DNA from: Saprospiraceae bacterium
GTDB lineage: Bacteria; Bacteroidota; Bacteroidia; Chitinophagales; Saprospiraceae
Assembly (NCBI GenBank): GCA_016715985.1
Contig: JADJXD010000001.1
Span: forward strand, 5,022,001-5,086,000
DNA: 64,000 nt
Direction of reading: 5' to 3'
A program made the position numbers and the translations under genes. This document shows, piece after piece, positions 49,066 to 60,592 of this stretch. A model generated the notes under the pieces. The model had not been told where the DNA came from, searched no databases, and saw only the letters and a program-made list of their open reading frames with translations. Within the stretch, counting starts at the first letter, position 1. Each line of letters starts with the position of its first letter.

Positions 49066-50262
49066 ATGAATACCAATAGCAAATCTATCTCCTTTGATCA
49101 GATCCAATCTGATTTAGAACAAAATGAAGAAGCATTAAATGATGCTACACCTAATTCATCAACTGATGAAACCATTGAAATGATATTAAAAACGAAAGCG
49201 AAACTAACAGCCAGGAAGTCAAGCAAGATCAAATTTGCTGACCCCATCATCAAGCATAATGAAAATGCTGTATTTTTTCCATACACGATAAATGTAATTC
49301 AAGGACAAAATGGCGTACATAAGAGTAGATTAGCCGAAACTATTTGTTCAGTTATACTGAAAATTAAAGGTTGTAGTAACAATCTTCTAAACTTTGAAAC
49401 GGTCGAAAATGCGCCTAAGTATTCAATTCTTTATGTGGACACAGAAAGAAATTTAAATGACCAATTTCCATTTGCATTACAGTCAATCCAAACACGAGCG
49501 GGATATCAAATTAATGAAAACCCACCAGAGTTTGATTACATTAGCCTACTCGAATTTCCAAGAAAAGATAGATTTGAAGTCCTGAATAAGTACTTATCAT
49601 ACTACAGAACCATATTTGCAGATCGGCCCACATTCATTGTCCTTGATGTTTCCACTGACTGTATAGAAGACTTTAACAAATCAGATAAAAGTATGGAGCT
49701 AATTGACCACATGAACCTTGCCATCAATACGCACAATGTTGTTTTCTTATGTCTCATACATGAAAATCCTGGATCAGAGAAGGCACGTGGTCATTTTGGA
49801 ACAGAATTGATCAATAAAGCGAGCACAGTAATGAGAGTTGATTTCGAGAAAGATAATAATGGACCAACTGATATCATACAAGTACGATATCTCAAATGTA
49901 GAAGTACAGCTAAGCACGAACCATTTTATATCAGGTATTGCAACGAAGAAAAATGCCTTGTTTTAGCTGATCAGGAAAAGGTTGACGCTATAAAAATAAA
50001 GAGACAGGTCACTGCTAAATTGAGCGAAATCATAGAGTATATAAGTACCAATTTACTACCAGGCTCAGAAACGCCTAAGGAAGAATTAATCGAAGCACTT
50101 ACTAAATACGTTGGGGGAAGTGAAAGGACTATTGAAAATAGATTGGCAGAGATCGTAAAAAAACGTATTCAAATCATTTCTGATCTTGATCAAGATACCT
50201 ACATACTGACGAGACCTAAGCAAGGTAAGCACACAGTTTATACGCTCAAGGCCGATAAATAA
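49066..50262 (+). CDS. RepA-type RecA-fold ATPase (AAA_25-like)
   Basis: 398 aa. RecA-fold core: Walker A-like GQNGVHKSRLAE (a His sits where Gly is usual before Lys-Ser), ILYVDTERN, Walker B-like TFIVLDVSTD, sensor region VVFLCLIHENPGSEKARGHFGTEL. The C-terminal region (about 305-398) resembles a winged helix. This family unwinds DNA or loads replication proteins on plasmids and integrative elements. It is next to the primase-like gene, suggesting an autonomous replication module. The non-canonical P-loop seems typical for this Bacteroidota group, from memory. Confidence 0.82.
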   Translation: MNTNSKSISFDQIQSDLEQNEEALNDATPNSSTDETIEMILKTKAKLTARKSSKIKFADPIIKHNENAVFFPYTINVIQGQNGVHKSRLAETICSVILKIKGCSNNLLNFETVENAPKYSILYVDTERNLNDQFPFALQSIQTRAGYQINENPPEFDYISLLEFPRKDRFEVLNKYLSYYRTIFADRPTFIVLDVSTDCIEDFNKSDKSMELIDHMNLAINTHNVVFLCLIHENPGSEKARGHFGTELINKASTVMRVDFEKDNNGPTDIIQVRYLKCRSTAKHEPFYIRYCNEEKCLVLADQEKVDAIKIKRQVTAKLSEIIEYISTNLLPGSETPKEELIEALTKYVGGSERTIENRLAEIVKKRIQIISDLDQDTYILTRPKQGKHTVYTLKADK

Positions 50263-50314
50263 CGTTTGCAAGTTTGCAGCACCCTATATAGGGCATTGCA
50301 AAAGTGCAAACGTT
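50261..50314 (+). promoter_or_regulatory. 54-bp imperfect palindrome between ATPase and primase-like genes
   Basis: AACGTTTGCA (50261-50270) pairs with TGCAAACGTT (50305-50314). Inner TTTGCA pairs with TTGCAA and CCCTATA with TATAGGG at the centre. It starts at the ATPase stop codon. It could be an operator, an RNA hairpin that tunes downstream expression, or a single-strand initiation site for the primase-like protein. No T-run follows. Confidence 0.6.
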
Positions 50315-50335
50315 TAACCCACCCAAATTTTTATT

Positions 50336-51589
50336 ATGGATCATCAATTCCAATTTGACAAAAATCGGAAAAGGGCTGAGCTTTGCCCCTGTGGAAAGTC
50401 CAACAGGGATAAAAAGTTCAGCCCTTACAAGGGGTATATCGACAAAGGTTATTGTCATGCATGTGGGCAAAATTTCTTTCCTGAGAAGGAAACAAAGAAT
50501 AATCCATTTGTTTTTAATCACACCAACAAACCTAAACCTACAATAGAGAGACCAATCTCTTTCATTAATTTAAATGTATTTCGGAAATCCCTTGCTTTTT
50601 ACGATGCAAATAAGTTCGTCACATACTTAAAGACTGTTTTTAAACCTGAACTTGTTGATCACGCTATTGATAAGTACAAAATTGGTACATCAAAACTTTG
50701 GAAAGGAGCGACTGTTTTCTGGCAAATTGATGAGTTGGGCAATGCCAGGACTGGAAAAATCATGCTTTATGATGATCATACAGGAAAGCGAGTTAAAAAA
50801 CCATTCGACCATATTAACTGGGTACATTCAGTGCTTAAAATAGATGATTATAACTTGGGACAGGTCTTTTTTGGTACTCATTGCATCAATTCATCATCAG
50901 GTACCGTGGCTATCGTAGAAAGCGAAAAAACAGCCATCATCGCAAGTATTTGTTTACCCACAGTTACTTGGCTGGCTGCGGGGTCAAAAGATGGATTAAA
51001 AATAGAAAAATTAAAACCATTAAAAAACAGAAACATCATCCTTTATCCTGATGCTAATGCATTCGAGCTTTGGAATGGCTTTGCCATAAAACATAAAGAT
51101 AGTTTTAGAATCAAAGTATCATCATTGATTGATCATTCATTAACTGATGATAAAAAGGAGCAAGGAGAAGATATTGCGGATTATTTGTTAAAATCTATAC
51201 CTGACTATCTGAGAGTAGATTACAACCCTGAATCATTAGATAAAATCATTTCTATTCCTGCCGGAAGTAATACGTTTCAAGAATATATAGCCAAAAACCC
51301 GAATTTAAATTCACTCGTATCAAGGTTAAACCTGATACTTGATCCAAATCCTTCAGATAATTGTAATTGGCAAAATGATATACCATCCACAATTAAAGCT
51401 ATTAACTCAGAGATCAAGCCTGACACTGCCTACCACATTGATGAGATAAAATCATTGATAAAAACCTATCATACGGCTTTAAACATTGATTTTGAGAATA
51501 TTATTCGGCAATTAATAACCAACAAAGTTATAGTTCAAAATACGCTGAATAAGGAATGCTACTACAAATATGGCAGTACCCCATTTTAA
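50336..51589 (+). CDS. Primase-like zinc-finger/Toprim-type protein (DUF6371-like)
   Basis: 417 aa. N-terminal zinc motif of CHC2 type: [13 protein letters not shown] ... [11 protein letters not shown] (about residues 17-45). Central region with [14 protein letters not shown] and [12 protein letters not shown], typical of Toprim-like folds (acidic E and D). Similar proteins occur in Bacteroidota integrative elements next to RepA-type ATPases and are thought to prime or regulate element replication. The C-terminal third is unassigned. The gene ends 89 nt before hsdM. Confidence 0.75.
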   Translation: MDHQFQFDKNRKRAELCPCGKSNRDKKFSPYKGYIDKGYCHACGQNFFPEKETKNNPFVFNHTNKPKPTIERPISFINLNVFRKSLAFYDANKFVTYLKTVFKPELVDHAIDKYKIGTSKLWKGATVFWQIDELGNARTGKIMLYDDHTGKRVKKPFDHINWVHSVLKIDDYNLGQVFFGTHCINSSSGTVAIVESEKTAIIASICLPTVTWLAAGSKDGLKIEKLKPLKNRNIILYPDANAFELWNGFAIKHKDSFRIKVSSLIDHSLTDDKKEQGEDIADYLLKSIPDYLRVDYNPESLDKIISIPAGSNTFQEYIAKNPNLNSLVSRLNLILDPNPSDNCNWQNDIPSTIKAINSEIKPDTAYHIDEIKSLIKTYHTALNIDFENIIRQLITNKVIVQNTLNKECYYKYGSTPF

Positions 51590-51678
51590 TGCAAAGTATT
51601 ATTAATATCAAATTTTCTGCCCCAATTCCACTTATTTCCCATAATTTCGCCCTTAATTTAAAGAGAAAATGTGAATCG

Positions 51679-53187
51679 ATGACTCAAGATCTTAAAAAAA
51701 CCCTTTGGGCAACAGCCGACAAACTCCGCAACAATATGGATGCTGCCGAATACAAGCACATTGTATTAGGGTTGATATTCCTAAAATACATTTCCGATAG
51801 CTTTGAAGACTTATATGAAAAACTCAAAGAAGACAAACACTCAGATGCAGAAGACAAAGATGAGTACCTCGCCGAAAATGTATTTTATGTACCACCTTCC
51901 GCAAGATGGAATTATTTGCAGCATCAGCGTGCAAAACTGCCAACCATAGGAAAAGATTTAGACGATGCTATGGATGCCATAGAAAAGGACAATCCAAGCC
52001 TTAAAGGAGTACTACCTAAAGATTATGCTCGACCGGCATTGGACAAAAGAAGATTGGGCGAACTTGTGGACCTGATTGGCAATATTGGTTTTAAAGATAA
52101 AGAACACAGCAACAAGGATTTATTAGGTAGCGTATATGAGTATTTTTTAGGTATGTTTGCAGATGCAGAAGGCAAACGGGGTGGTCAGTTCTATACACCA
52201 GAATGTCTCGTAAAACTGCTTGTAGAGATGCTACAACCTTACAGTGGACGAATAGGCGATTTTTGTTGTGGCTCTGCAGGTATGTTTGTACAGAGCGAAA
52301 AGTTTGTCACTGCGCATGGTGGACGACTGAAAGACATATCAGTTTACGGCCAGGAAAGCAATCCTACTACTTACAAATTGGCTAAAATGAACTTAGCCAT
52401 CAGGGGTATAGATGCAAAAATAGAATTGGGTGATTCGTTTCATCAAGATAAGCATAAAGATTTAAAAATTGATTATGCCATCATGAATCCACCCTTCAAT
52501 ATTTCTGATTATGGTATTGAGCAGATCAAGGATTCCTACATGTGGAAATATGGGTTACCACCAGCAGGGAATGCAAATTATGCATGGTTGCAATTGGTCA
52601 TATCCAAACTAAGTCCTACAGGCACAGCAGGTATTGTATTGGCCAATGGATCTATGACTACCAACGCAGGCACAGAAAACGAGATCAGGAAGCAACTCAT
52701 CACAGAAGGCTTAGTAGATTGTATGGTAGCACTGCCTACCCAATTGTTTTATAATACACAGATACCTGCATGTCTATGGTTTTTGGCACGAGACAGAAAA
52801 AATCATAAATTTAGAGACAGAAGGGATGAAATACTCTTTATCGATGCCCGCAAGCTCGGTATTATGACCAGTAGAAAGAATAAAACGCTTACGGATGATG
52901 ATATAGCCCAAATAACTGATGCCTACCACAATTGGCGGAATAAGGATGGCAAATACGAAGATGTCCAAGGGTTTTGTAAGTCTGCGACCATAACTGAAGT
53001 AGAAGCTAATAATTATGTGCTCACTCCAGGTAGATACGTGGGCACAGAAGAAGTAGAAGATGATGGCATTTCTTATGATGAAAAAGTAGCAGTCATTTCA
53101 GAAAATCTGAAAGGCTATTTTGAGCAATCAATAACATTGCAGGAAAGGATTAAGGGGAATCTAGTTAAAATTGGTATTGAGATATGA
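51679..53187 (+). CDS. hsdM: Type I restriction-modification methyltransferase subunit HsdM
   Basis: 502 aa from the ATG at 51679 ([17 protein letters not shown], the usual family start); longer readings overlap the primase-like gene. N-terminal HsdM_N helical domain (about 5-150), then the N6-adenine methylase fold: [22 protein letters not shown] motif [11 protein letters not shown], catalytic NPPF in [17 protein letters not shown]-terminal helices contact HsdS. It methylates adenine in the bipartite target, as M2S1, and is needed for cutting. The stop overlaps the hsdS ATG (ATGA), so it is translationally coupled. Confidence 0.96.
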   Translation: MTQDLKKTLWATADKLRNNMDAAEYKHIVLGLIFLKYISDSFEDLYEKLKEDKHSDAEDKDEYLAENVFYVPPSARWNYLQHQRAKLPTIGKDLDDAMDAIEKDNPSLKGVLPKDYARPALDKRRLGELVDLIGNIGFKDKEHSNKDLLGSVYEYFLGMFADAEGKRGGQFYTPECLVKLLVEMLQPYSGRIGDFCCGSAGMFVQSEKFVTAHGGRLKDISVYGQESNPTTYKLAKMNLAIRGIDAKIELGDSFHQDKHKDLKIDYAIMNPPFNISDYGIEQIKDSYMWKYGLPPAGNANYAWLQLVISKLSPTGTAGIVLANGSMTTNAGTENEIRKQLITEGLVDCMVALPTQLFYNTQIPACLWFLARDRKNHKFRDRRDEILFIDARKLGIMTSRKNKTLTDDDIAQITDAYHNWRNKDGKYEDVQGFCKSATITEVEANNYVLTPGRYVGTEEVEDDGISYDEKVAVISENLKGYFEQSITLQERIKGNLVKIGIEI

Positions 53188-54503
53188 CCAACTGGAAAGA
53201 ATATAAATTAGGAGAACTTTGTACAATTACGTCAAGTAAACGTATCTTTTATAAAGAGTATGTCTCTGAAGGGGTGCCGTTTTTTAGGTCGAAAGAAATA
53301 ATAGAAAAAGCTAATGGGAACGAAATTTCAACCGAATTATTCATAACAAAGAATAAGTTTCAAGAAATTAAAGACAAGTTTGGCGTACCATTAGCAGGTG
53401 ATATTCTTTTAACATCTGTTGGTACACTTGGGGTGTCATACCAAGTTCAGGAAAGTGATTATTTCTATTTCAAAGATGGAAACCTAACTTGGTTTAAGGA
53501 TTTTTCAGATGAAATTAATACAAAGTTTCTATTGTATTGGCTACGTTCTCCACTTGGTAGAGAAGGCTTTAATAACATAACAATTGGTTCAACGCAAGCA
53601 GCCTTGACTATTGCAGGTTTGAAAGGGATAAAATTATCTATCCCCACCCTCCCAACCCAAACCGCCATAGCAGAAATCCTATCATCACTCGACGACAAAA
53701 TAGAACTCAACAACAAAATAAACCAGGAGTTAGAAAACCTTGCACAAACACTATTTAAGCAGTGGTTTATAGATTTTGAGTTTCCTGATGAAAATGGCAA
53801 TCCATATAAATCATCCGGTGGCGAAATGGTAGATAGTGAATTGGGTGAGATTCCGAAGGGGTGGGAAGTTCAACAGATTGGAGATTTATTTGAGTTTGTA
53901 GTAGGTGGTGATTGGGGTGAAGATGAACCAAATGAAGAACATACAGAGATGAACTTTGTAATTCGGGGAACGGATATTTCAACATTAAAAAGTGGTTCAT
54001 TAAAATCGATTCCTTACAGGGCTATCAAACCATCAAAATTAAAAAACAGACAACTACAAGTTAATGATATAATAATTGAGATATCAGGTGGATCTAAAGA
54101 ACAACCGACAGGCAGAACAATATTAATTACAAAAGAAATATTAGAAAGATTAGGTTACAATGCGATTCCAGCGAGTTTCTGTAGATTAATTAGACCCAAA
54201 AAAGATTTTGCTGAGTTTTTGGGTATTTATCTAACCAAGATATATTATGAAGGTAAAACTTGGGAATATCAAAACCAAAGTACTGGTATAAGTAACTTTC
54301 AGTTCAAGTTTTTTAAATCAAATGAATTACTTGCATTACCAGCGGATTTGAGAATTATTGATGAGTTCAATATCTTGATTAGTGGAATATATAACCTTAT
54401 GACTACTAATGAAAATCAAGAACTAACAAACCTAAGAGATACGCTATTACCTAAGCTCATTTCAGGAGAGTTGGAAGTTTCAGATGTTTCATTATCCCAA
54501 TAA
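53184..54503 (+). CDS. hsdS: Type I restriction-modification specificity subunit HsdS
   Basis: 439 aa. Two target-recognition domains (about 1-150 and 225-385), separated and followed by conserved coiled-coil spacers: [37 protein letters not shown] and the C-terminal [14 protein letters not shown]. It determines the bipartite DNA target of both methylation and cutting. Complete. Overlaps hsdM by 4 nt and precedes darT by 11 nt. Confidence 0.95.
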   Translation: MTNWKEYKLGELCTITSSKRIFYKEYVSEGVPFFRSKEIIEKANGNEISTELFITKNKFQEIKDKFGVPLAGDILLTSVGTLGVSYQVQESDYFYFKDGNLTWFKDFSDEINTKFLLYWLRSPLGREGFNNITIGSTQAALTIAGLKGIKLSIPTLPTQTAIAEILSSLDDKIELNNKINQELENLAQTLFKQWFIDFEFPDENGNPYKSSGGEMVDSELGEIPKGWEVQQIGDLFEFVVGGDWGEDEPNEEHTEMNFVIRGTDISTLKSGSLKSIPYRAIKPSKLKNRQLQVNDIIIEISGGSKEQPTGRTILITKEILERLGYNAIPASFCRLIRPKKDFAEFLGIYLTKIYYEGKTWEYQNQSTGISNFQFKFFKSNELLALPADLRIIDEFNILISGIYNLMTTNENQELTNLRDTLLPKLISGELEVSDVSLSQ

Positions 54504-54514
54504 AATGGAGAATT

Positions 54515-55138
54515 ATGCCAGATTTAAATAAGATTTATCTATTCAGGATGACGCATATTGAGAATATAAGTCATATTTTAAGTTTTGGAATTACACATCG
54601 CAATTCTGAAAACGCAAACCCTAATTATGTACCTATCGGAGATGGTAGTTTGATAACTTCGAGAAATTCAAAATTACTTCCCAATGGAAAGCGACTTGGT
54701 GCTTATATTCCTTTTTATTTTGGGGTAAGAACCCCGATGTTAATTGTGATGCAAAAAGGTTGGAATGGCATTAATGCTACCGATGCAGAAAATATCGTTT
54801 ATTGTATTACATCCGTACAGCAAATGATTAACCACAATTTGGACTTTATTTTTTCAAATGGGCATGCGAACAGTGACTTGAGTGACTTTTTTACATCATC
54901 AGATATTATAAATGTAGAAACAATTGTAGACTTTGAAGCCACAAAAGTCAAATGGTGGAATAGCGAAACTGACACAGATCTGAAAAGACGAAAAGAAGCT
55001 GAGTTTCTAGTGGGGGAAGATATTCCTTACAGTGCTATACGTGGATATGTTGTCTTTAATGAAAAAGCCAAATCTGATTTGGTAAAATTAAATATTGATA
55101 AAAATATAATCATTGTCAACCAAAATTATTATTTTTAA
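54515..55138 (+). CDS. darT: DarT-family DNA ADP-ribosyltransferase toxin
   Basis: 207 aa, the usual DarT (DUF4433) length. DarT links ADP-ribose to thymidine in single-stranded DNA using NAD+, blocking replication; DarTG systems are known to stop phages. Landmarks: IYLFRMTHIENISHIL at the N-terminus, ITSRNSK (R50, probable NAD-site Arg), PFYFGVRTPML, and RRKEAEFLV with the probable catalytic Glu E163. GGAG precedes the ATG. Followed after 3 nt by the antitoxin gene. The pair lies between hsdS and hsdR in one operon. Confidence 0.92.
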   Translation: MPDLNKIYLFRMTHIENISHILSFGITHRNSENANPNYVPIGDGSLITSRNSKLLPNGKRLGAYIPFYFGVRTPMLIVMQKGWNGINATDAENIVYCITSVQQMINHNLDFIFSNGHANSDLSDFFTSSDIINVETIVDFEATKVKWWNSETDTDLKRRKEAEFLVGEDIPYSAIRGYVVFNEKAKSDLVKLNIDKNIIIVNQNYYF

Positions 55139-55141
55139 CCC

Positions 55142-56170
55142 ATGATACAATTTATAGTAGGTAATATATTTGAAGCAAATACAGAAGCCATTGTCAATAC
55201 CGTCAATACAGATGGTATCATGGGAAAAGGTATTGCTTTACAATTCAAAAATTTATTTCCACACAATTTTAAGGAATATAGTAAGGCTTGCAAAGAAGGA
55301 TCAGTAACTATAGGTAAGCTATTTGTAACAAAAGATTCTTCTTTGATTTATGGAGATAAGATCATTATCAATTTTCCCACCAAGACATCTTGGCGAAAAC
55401 CATCAGAGTATAGCTATATCGAAGCAGGCCTTATTGACTTGATCAATGTAATACAACAATTTAAGATCAAATCCATTGCTTTGCCACCTTTGGGAGCTGG
55501 AAATGGTGGGTTGGAATGGAATAGAGTTAAAGAAATGATTCATCATTATTTGAGTGATATAGATTGTGAGATTATCATTTTTGAGCCTAATGCACACATT
55601 GTAGAAATCCTAAAAAAGGAGAGAGTATCGCTCACACCTGCAAGAGCCATGCTATTGGCTGTTTTATATGATTTAGTAAGAAATGGTGAGTTTGTCTCTG
55701 AGTTTGCAAGTGAAAAAGTAGCCTACTTTTTACAAAAATTTGGAGCAGAAGATATTTTCAAACTAAAATTTGAACCCAAATTTTACGGGCCATATTCAGG
55801 AAAAGTAAAGCATGTAATGTATTATTTGAATGGTAGTTATCTAATGGGCTACAGCTCTAAAGATGCTAAACCATTCGAAGAACTAAACCTATTGATGGAT
55901 GCAGAATCAGATGTTTTGCAATATTTAGCGGGGCACGATGACAAATCTTTATTGGATATAACGAACAAGACCAAGACATTTTTGTCCGGGTATTATTCTA
56001 ATTTTGCATTGGAATTACTTTCCACAGTTGATTTTATATCTACCACGGTAGATTCATTAGAAGAAAATGTAATCATACGAGAAATCGAAAATTGGAGTGA
56101 CCGTAAGAAAAACTTATTTGCAAACCCACGTCTAATTTCAAAAGCCATTTCTCATTTAGAAAAAATATAA
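55142..56170 (+). CDS. darG: DarG-family macrodomain antitoxin
   Basis: 342 aa. N-terminal macrodomain (about 1-155): [31 protein letters not shown] and [13 protein letters not shown], which removes ADP-ribose from DNA. The C-terminal domain (about 170-342, [38 protein letters not shown]...) is the typical DarG part that binds DarT directly. Together these neutralise the toxin both by binding and by repair. It starts 3 nt after darT and ends 10 nt before hsdR, so all are likely cotranscribed. Confidence 0.93.
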   Translation: MIQFIVGNIFEANTEAIVNTVNTDGIMGKGIALQFKNLFPHNFKEYSKACKEGSVTIGKLFVTKDSSLIYGDKIIINFPTKTSWRKPSEYSYIEAGLIDLINVIQQFKIKSIALPPLGAGNGGLEWNRVKEMIHHYLSDIDCEIIIFEPNAHIVEILKKERVSLTPARAMLLAVLYDLVRNGEFVSEFASEKVAYFLQKFGAEDIFKLKFEPKFYGPYSGKVKHVMYYLNGSYLMGYSSKDAKPFEELNLLMDAESDVLQYLAGHDDKSLLDITNKTKTFLSGYYSNFALELLSTVDFISTTVDSLEENVIIREIENWSDRKKNLFANPRLISKAISHLEKI

Positions 56171-56180
56171 TGAGAATCTC

Positions 56181-59100
56181 ATGGCAGCAGTAATATCAGA
56201 AGACCACATAGAGCAAGTAATCATACAGGAGTTTATAGAATTAGGCTACCATTATATCAACGGCATAGATATTTCCCCTGATGGATTATCGCCCGAAAGA
56301 GCATATAATGAAGTAATCCTTAAAAATCGCTTACAAGAAGCCATTGCTAAGTTCAATCCATCTATTCCATACGAAGCCCAGGAAGAAGCACTCAAAAAAG
56401 TATTGAGATCAGATAGCCCTAATTTATTTCAAAATAACTATCAGTTTCACAAGTACTTGACCGAAGGAGTGGATGTGGAGTATAGGAAAGATGACCGAAT
56501 AGCAGGAGATAATGTTTGGCTCATAGACTATGACAATCCCGAAAACAATGAGTTTTTGGTGATTAACCAATTGACTATAATTGAAGGAAATACCAATAAA
56601 CGTCCTGACATAATTTTGTATATCAATGGCATACCATTGGTCGTTATAGAACTCAAAAATGCAGCCAACGAAAATGCAACCATACAGACCGCTTTTCAGC
56701 AGCTACAAACATACAAACAAGCCATACCTTCCCTTTTCCAATACAATGCCATCCTTGTAGTCTCTGATGGTTGGGATGCATTGTATGGTTCATTAACAGC
56801 ACCCAAACAGTTTTTTGTACCTTGGAAATCCATAGATGGAATATTAGTCGCAGATCCTGACATCCCACAGATGGAAATATTGGCACATGGCATGCTCAAT
56901 AAAAAAGTCCTTCCTGATCTAATCAGACATTTTACACTTTTTCATCAAAATGATGATGAAATCTCCAAAATTGTACCGAGATATCACCAATATTTTGCAG
57001 TAAATAAAGCAGTGGCTACTACTAAATCTGCTACATCTCACGATGGTGATCAGCGGGCAGGTGTCGTCTGGCACACACAAGGATCAGGCAAAAGTCTTAC
57101 CATGGTATTCTATGCAGGAAAATTAGTTTTAGAACTTGAAAATCCTACATTAGTAGTACTTACAGATAGAAATGACCTTGATGATCAGTTGTTTGAAACC
57201 TTTGCTGCTAGTAAAGACCTACTTAGGCAAACACCAGTACAAGCAGAAAATAGGGACCATCTCAAGCAATTACTTTCCGTCGCATCAGGTGGTATCGTCT
57301 TTACTACGATTCAAAAGTTCCTTCCGGAGATTGAAGAAAAATTGGATTTGGGCAATGGTAAATTCAAAAGTATAAAAGGAAAGTTTGATGAGTTATCAGA
57401 CCGTAGGAATATAGTGGTGATTGCTGACGAAGCCCACCGAAGCCAGTATGATTTTATGGATGGCTTTGCCAAACACATGAGAGACGCCCTACCTAATGCA
57501 TCATTCATTGGTTTCACAGGTACACCTATAGAAAACACAGACAAAAATACACAAGCAGTATTCGGAGATTATATAGATGTCTATGATATACAGCAAGCTG
57601 TAGAAGATGGTGCAACCGTAAGAATATTCTATGAAAACCGATTGGCCAAGATAAAACTCAAACCCGAAGAAGTACCAAGAATTGATGAAGAATTCGAAGA
57701 ACTTACTGAAAAAGAAGAACTCACAGGTAGGCAGCAACTCAAAGCAAAATGGGCACGTTTAGAAGCCATAGTTGGCAATGAACATAGGATAGAATTGATA
57801 GCCAAAGATATTGTACAGCATTTCGAATCAAGAGATGCAGTACTGGATGGTAAAGCAATGGTCGTGTGTATGAGTAGAAGGATTTGTATAGATTTATATG
57901 CTGCTATTGAGAAGATAAGACCTGAATGGCATAGTGATGATGATACTGAAGGAGTGATCAAGGTAGTGATGACAGGATCTTCATCAGACCCTGAATCATT
58001 CCAAAGGCATATCAGAAGTAAGACCAAAAGAAAAGCATTGGGTGATAGACTCAAAAGTGCAAAGGATGGCCTAAAAATCGCTATCGTCAGAGATATGTGG
58101 CTTACAGGCTTTGACGCACCAAGCATGCACACGCTATACATAGACAAGCCGATGAAAGGACATAATCTGATGCAAGCCATAGCGAGAGTAAATAGGGTGT
58201 ACAAAGACAAAGAAGGTGGTTTGGTGGTAGATTACATAGGCATAGCCACAGACCTTAAAAAAGCTTTATCAGTCTACACAGAAAGTGGTGGTAAAGGCAA
58301 ACCTGCATTTGATCAGGAAGAAGCCGCGTCTGTCATGATGGGTAAGTATGAAATTGTAGCCCAGATGTTTTCAGAAAAGCCCAAAGACGAATCACAAGCA
58401 ACAGGCTTTGATTATAAATCTTTCTTTGGCCTGACCAATAAAGAAAAGTTATACTATCCAATCAAGGCAGCCAACTATATTTTAGGACTCGACAATGGGA
58501 AAGAAAGATTTATCAGTAGTGTAGCATCACTAACCAAAGCATTTGCCATTTCCGTACCACACCCCTATACATCCGACATTAGGGATGAAGTAGGATTATT
58601 TCAAGCTATTAAAGCAAGGATAGTCAAAGTTACTCAACCACAAGGGGGCAAGACAGATGAAGAATTAGAAACAGCCATAAAGCAAATATTATCAGATGCC
58701 ATTGTCTCAGATGAAGTGGTAGATATATTTGATGCAGCAGGTCTCAAGAAGCCTGACATTTCTATATTGTCAGACGAGTTCTTAGCAGAAGTAAAAGGCA
58801 TGGAACATAAAAACCTTGCCTTAGAGTTACTTAAAAAATTGCTCAATGATGAAATAAAAACAAGACAGAAAACCAATTTGGTCCAGTCCAAAAAGTTTTC
58901 CGAAATGTTGGAGCAAGCAGTAAAAAATTATCAGAACAATCTCATTACGTCTGCACAAGTCATTGATGAAATGATACGTCTTGCAAAAGATATCAAAGAT
59001 GCCGATCGTAAGGGTACAGATTTAGGTTTGGACTTTAGAGAGTACGCCTTCTATTCTGCATTGGAAGTAAGTAATTCAGCAGTAGCAGTATTAGGTGACG

Positions 59101-59366
59101 AAGTATTACGCCACATCGCCAGAGAATTGGTAGATACAGTCAGAAAAAACACAAGCATAGATTGGACCGTAAGAGAAAACGTACAAGCCAAAATGCGCAT
59201 CGCAGTCAAAAAGATACTCCGTAAACACGGCTATCCACCAGATATGGAGATAAAAGCCACAGAAACAGTAATAGAGCAAGCAAAATTATTGGCAGATCAG
59301 TTATCAGTAGCCAAAGAATACAATATCAATTTTGGTGATGATAGCTTGGCAGCTGAACCGGAATAA
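56181..59366 (+). CDS. hsdR: Type I restriction enzyme endonuclease/translocase subunit HsdR
   Basis: 1061 aa. N-terminal PD-(D/E)xK nuclease: [23 protein letters not shown], with D and E-x-K in place. SF2 helicase motor: Walker A in [17 protein letters not shown] in [24 protein letters not shown], and motif VI in [13 protein letters not shown]-terminal helical domain binds the M2S core. It translocates DNA and cuts at distant sites when the target is unmethylated. Intact and of usual length. It closes the hsdM-hsdS-darT-darG-hsdR order. Confidence 0.96.
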   Translation: MAAVISEDHIEQVIIQEFIELGYHYINGIDISPDGLSPERAYNEVILKNRLQEAIAKFNPSIPYEAQEEALKKVLRSDSPNLFQNNYQFHKYLTEGVDVEYRKDDRIAGDNVWLIDYDNPENNEFLVINQLTIIEGNTNKRPDIILYINGIPLVVIELKNAANENATIQTAFQQLQTYKQAIPSLFQYNAILVVSDGWDALYGSLTAPKQFFVPWKSIDGILVADPDIPQMEILAHGMLNKKVLPDLIRHFTLFHQNDDEISKIVPRYHQYFAVNKAVATTKSATSHDGDQRAGVVWHTQGSGKSLTMVFYAGKLVLELENPTLVVLTDRNDLDDQLFETFAASKDLLRQTPVQAENRDHLKQLLSVASGGIVFTTIQKFLPEIEEKLDLGNGKFKSIKGKFDELSDRRNIVVIADEAHRSQYDFMDGFAKHMRDALPNASFIGFTGTPIENTDKNTQAVFGDYIDVYDIQQAVEDGATVRIFYENRLAKIKLKPEEVPRIDEEFEELTEKEELTGRQQLKAKWARLEAIVGNEHRIELIAKDIVQHFESRDAVLDGKAMVVCMSRRICIDLYAAIEKIRPEWHSDDDTEGVIKVVMTGSSSDPESFQRHIRSKTKRKALGDRLKSAKDGLKIAIVRDMWLTGFDAPSMHTLYIDKPMKGHNLMQAIARVNRVYKDKEGGLVVDYIGIATDLKKALSVYTESGGKGKPAFDQEEAASVMMGKYEIVAQMFSEKPKDESQATGFDYKSFFGLTNKEKLYYPIKAANYILGLDNGKERFISSVASLTKAFAISVPHPYTSDIRDEVGLFQAIKARIVKVTQPQGGKTDEELETAIKQILSDAIVSDEVVDIFDAAGLKKPDISILSDEFLAEVKGMEHKNLALELLKKLLNDEIKTRQKTNLVQSKKFSEMLEQAVKNYQNNLITSAQVIDEMIRLAKDIKDADRKGTDLGLDFREYAFYSALEVSNSAVAVLGDEVLRHIARELVDTVRKNTSIDWTVRENVQAKMRIAVKKILRKHGYPPDMEIKATETVIEQAKLLADQLSVAKEYNINFGDDSLAAEPE

Positions 59367-59377
59367 GCTATCAAGTT

Positions 59378-60136
59378 ATGTTTTTAGGATTTATAGTGAT
59401 TTTGTTTGTTGTCTACTATCTTTTTATTAAAAAGAAAGAACCATCATTACAAGAAAACGAATACTCCTTTTTCTTTAATCCATCAGATGACGAAATAACA
59501 CTTAACCAAATTAAAGTCGGAGATAGCTTCAGCTTATGGCTTAAACCAGATAGTTATCTGATCCACATTTACTTTCCGGGATACTACTTTGGACAAGGTT
59601 ATATTGGGCGTTTTAATTCTGAAAAGTTTTATCGCCAAATTTCATCAGGCCTGTATAAATATGAGCACAAAGTTTCAAGAATCAAAGACAGAAGAATTTA
59701 TTTAATATTTGACTTTATAAAGATTGATTTTGAAGCTATTAGATTAGATCAATTGAATAGTGTAAATAATTTTAAAGAAAAAATTAAAAAAAAATATACT
59801 CCGCAAAAAAGTACTACTTTTTCATTTACTATCATTGAACTAAATAAATTTCCAAAAAAAGTAGTGCTTGGACATGTTTCAATTGATACTTTATTAGAGC
59901 AGATTTCTTACGGCAGCTTTAACACTACGATGACTAATGGAGTTTGGTTAGAAGATGAATTAGGTAATTTAATATCTAATACAAATAAAACACCTTATGA
60001 TAATCTATTAAAATTTTTTAAAGCCGTGAACTCGGGATATCAACCAGAATTGAAAATGATTACTAAGGTTCCATCTAAGTTATCAATGAAATTTTTGCAA
60101 TCAGTTATTGAGTGGGAAGTAATTTTTGTTAAATAA
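59378..60136 (+). CDS. Membrane-anchored protein of unknown function
   Basis: 252 aa. A very hydrophobic N-terminal segment (MFLGFIVILFVVYYLFI, residues 1-17) is followed by Lys residues, then a soluble domain of mixed alpha/beta character with no motif I recognise. It starts 11 nt after hsdR, so it is probably the last gene of the restriction/toxin operon. It could be a membrane effector or sensor added to the system, or an unrelated passenger. Confidence 0.55.
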   Translation: MFLGFIVILFVVYYLFIKKKEPSLQENEYSFFFNPSDDEITLNQIKVGDSFSLWLKPDSYLIHIYFPGYYFGQGYIGRFNSEKFYRQISSGLYKYEHKVSRIKDRRIYLIFDFIKIDFEAIRLDQLNSVNNFKEKIKKKYTPQKSTTFSFTIIELNKFPKKVVLGHVSIDTLLEQISYGSFNTTMTNGVWLEDELGNLISNTNKTPYDNLLKFFKAVNSGYQPELKMITKVPSKLSMKFLQSVIEWEVIFVK

Positions 60137-60194
60137 CACATTTACTTTTACCATTTAGTTACCTTTGCAACAAATATCAAAATAATAAATAATA

Positions 60195-60554
60195 ATGAGT
60201 AAATTATTCTATTTCATATCTTTTATCTTATTCTCAAATCACATTTCAGCTCAAAAAGAAATAACAATAGATAGTGTATCCGCATACATAGGAAAAACTG
60301 TCAAGGTATGTGACAAAGTAGCAGGCACTTTCGTTACCAAAGGCGAAAAACCAGTCACCTACCTAAACTTAGGAGCTGACTACCCCCATACAAAACTCAC
60401 TATTGTCATCTTTCAGAAAGACCTACCCAAATTCCCATTCACTCCATCGGACCATTATAAAGGTATAAATGTTTGTGTGACAGGTGAGATAGGAACTTAT
60501 AAAGAAAAGATCCAAATCATAGCTAATAAGCCTGAGCAGATAGAGATTAAGTAA
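60195..60554 (+). CDS. Small secreted OB-fold-like protein
   Basis: 119 aa. Signal peptide (1-19, ending HISAQ). The rest fits a short OB-type barrel: AYIGKTVKVCDKVAGTF, TYLNLGADYPHTKLTIVIF, YKGINVCVTGEIGTYKEKIQIIANKPEQIEI. Secreted Bacteroidota OB-fold proteins of this kind are common and of unclear role; binding of nucleic acid or small ligands is possible. ATG at 60195 after a 58-nt gap. Confidence 0.75.
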   Translation: MSKLFYFISFILFSNHISAQKEITIDSVSAYIGKTVKVCDKVAGTFVTKGEKPVTYLNLGADYPHTKLTIVIFQKDLPKFPFTPSDHYKGINVCVTGEIGTYKEKIQIIANKPEQIEIK

Positions 60555-60592
60555 GCCAAATAAGCTAAATTTTTACATTAGGAAATATAAAC

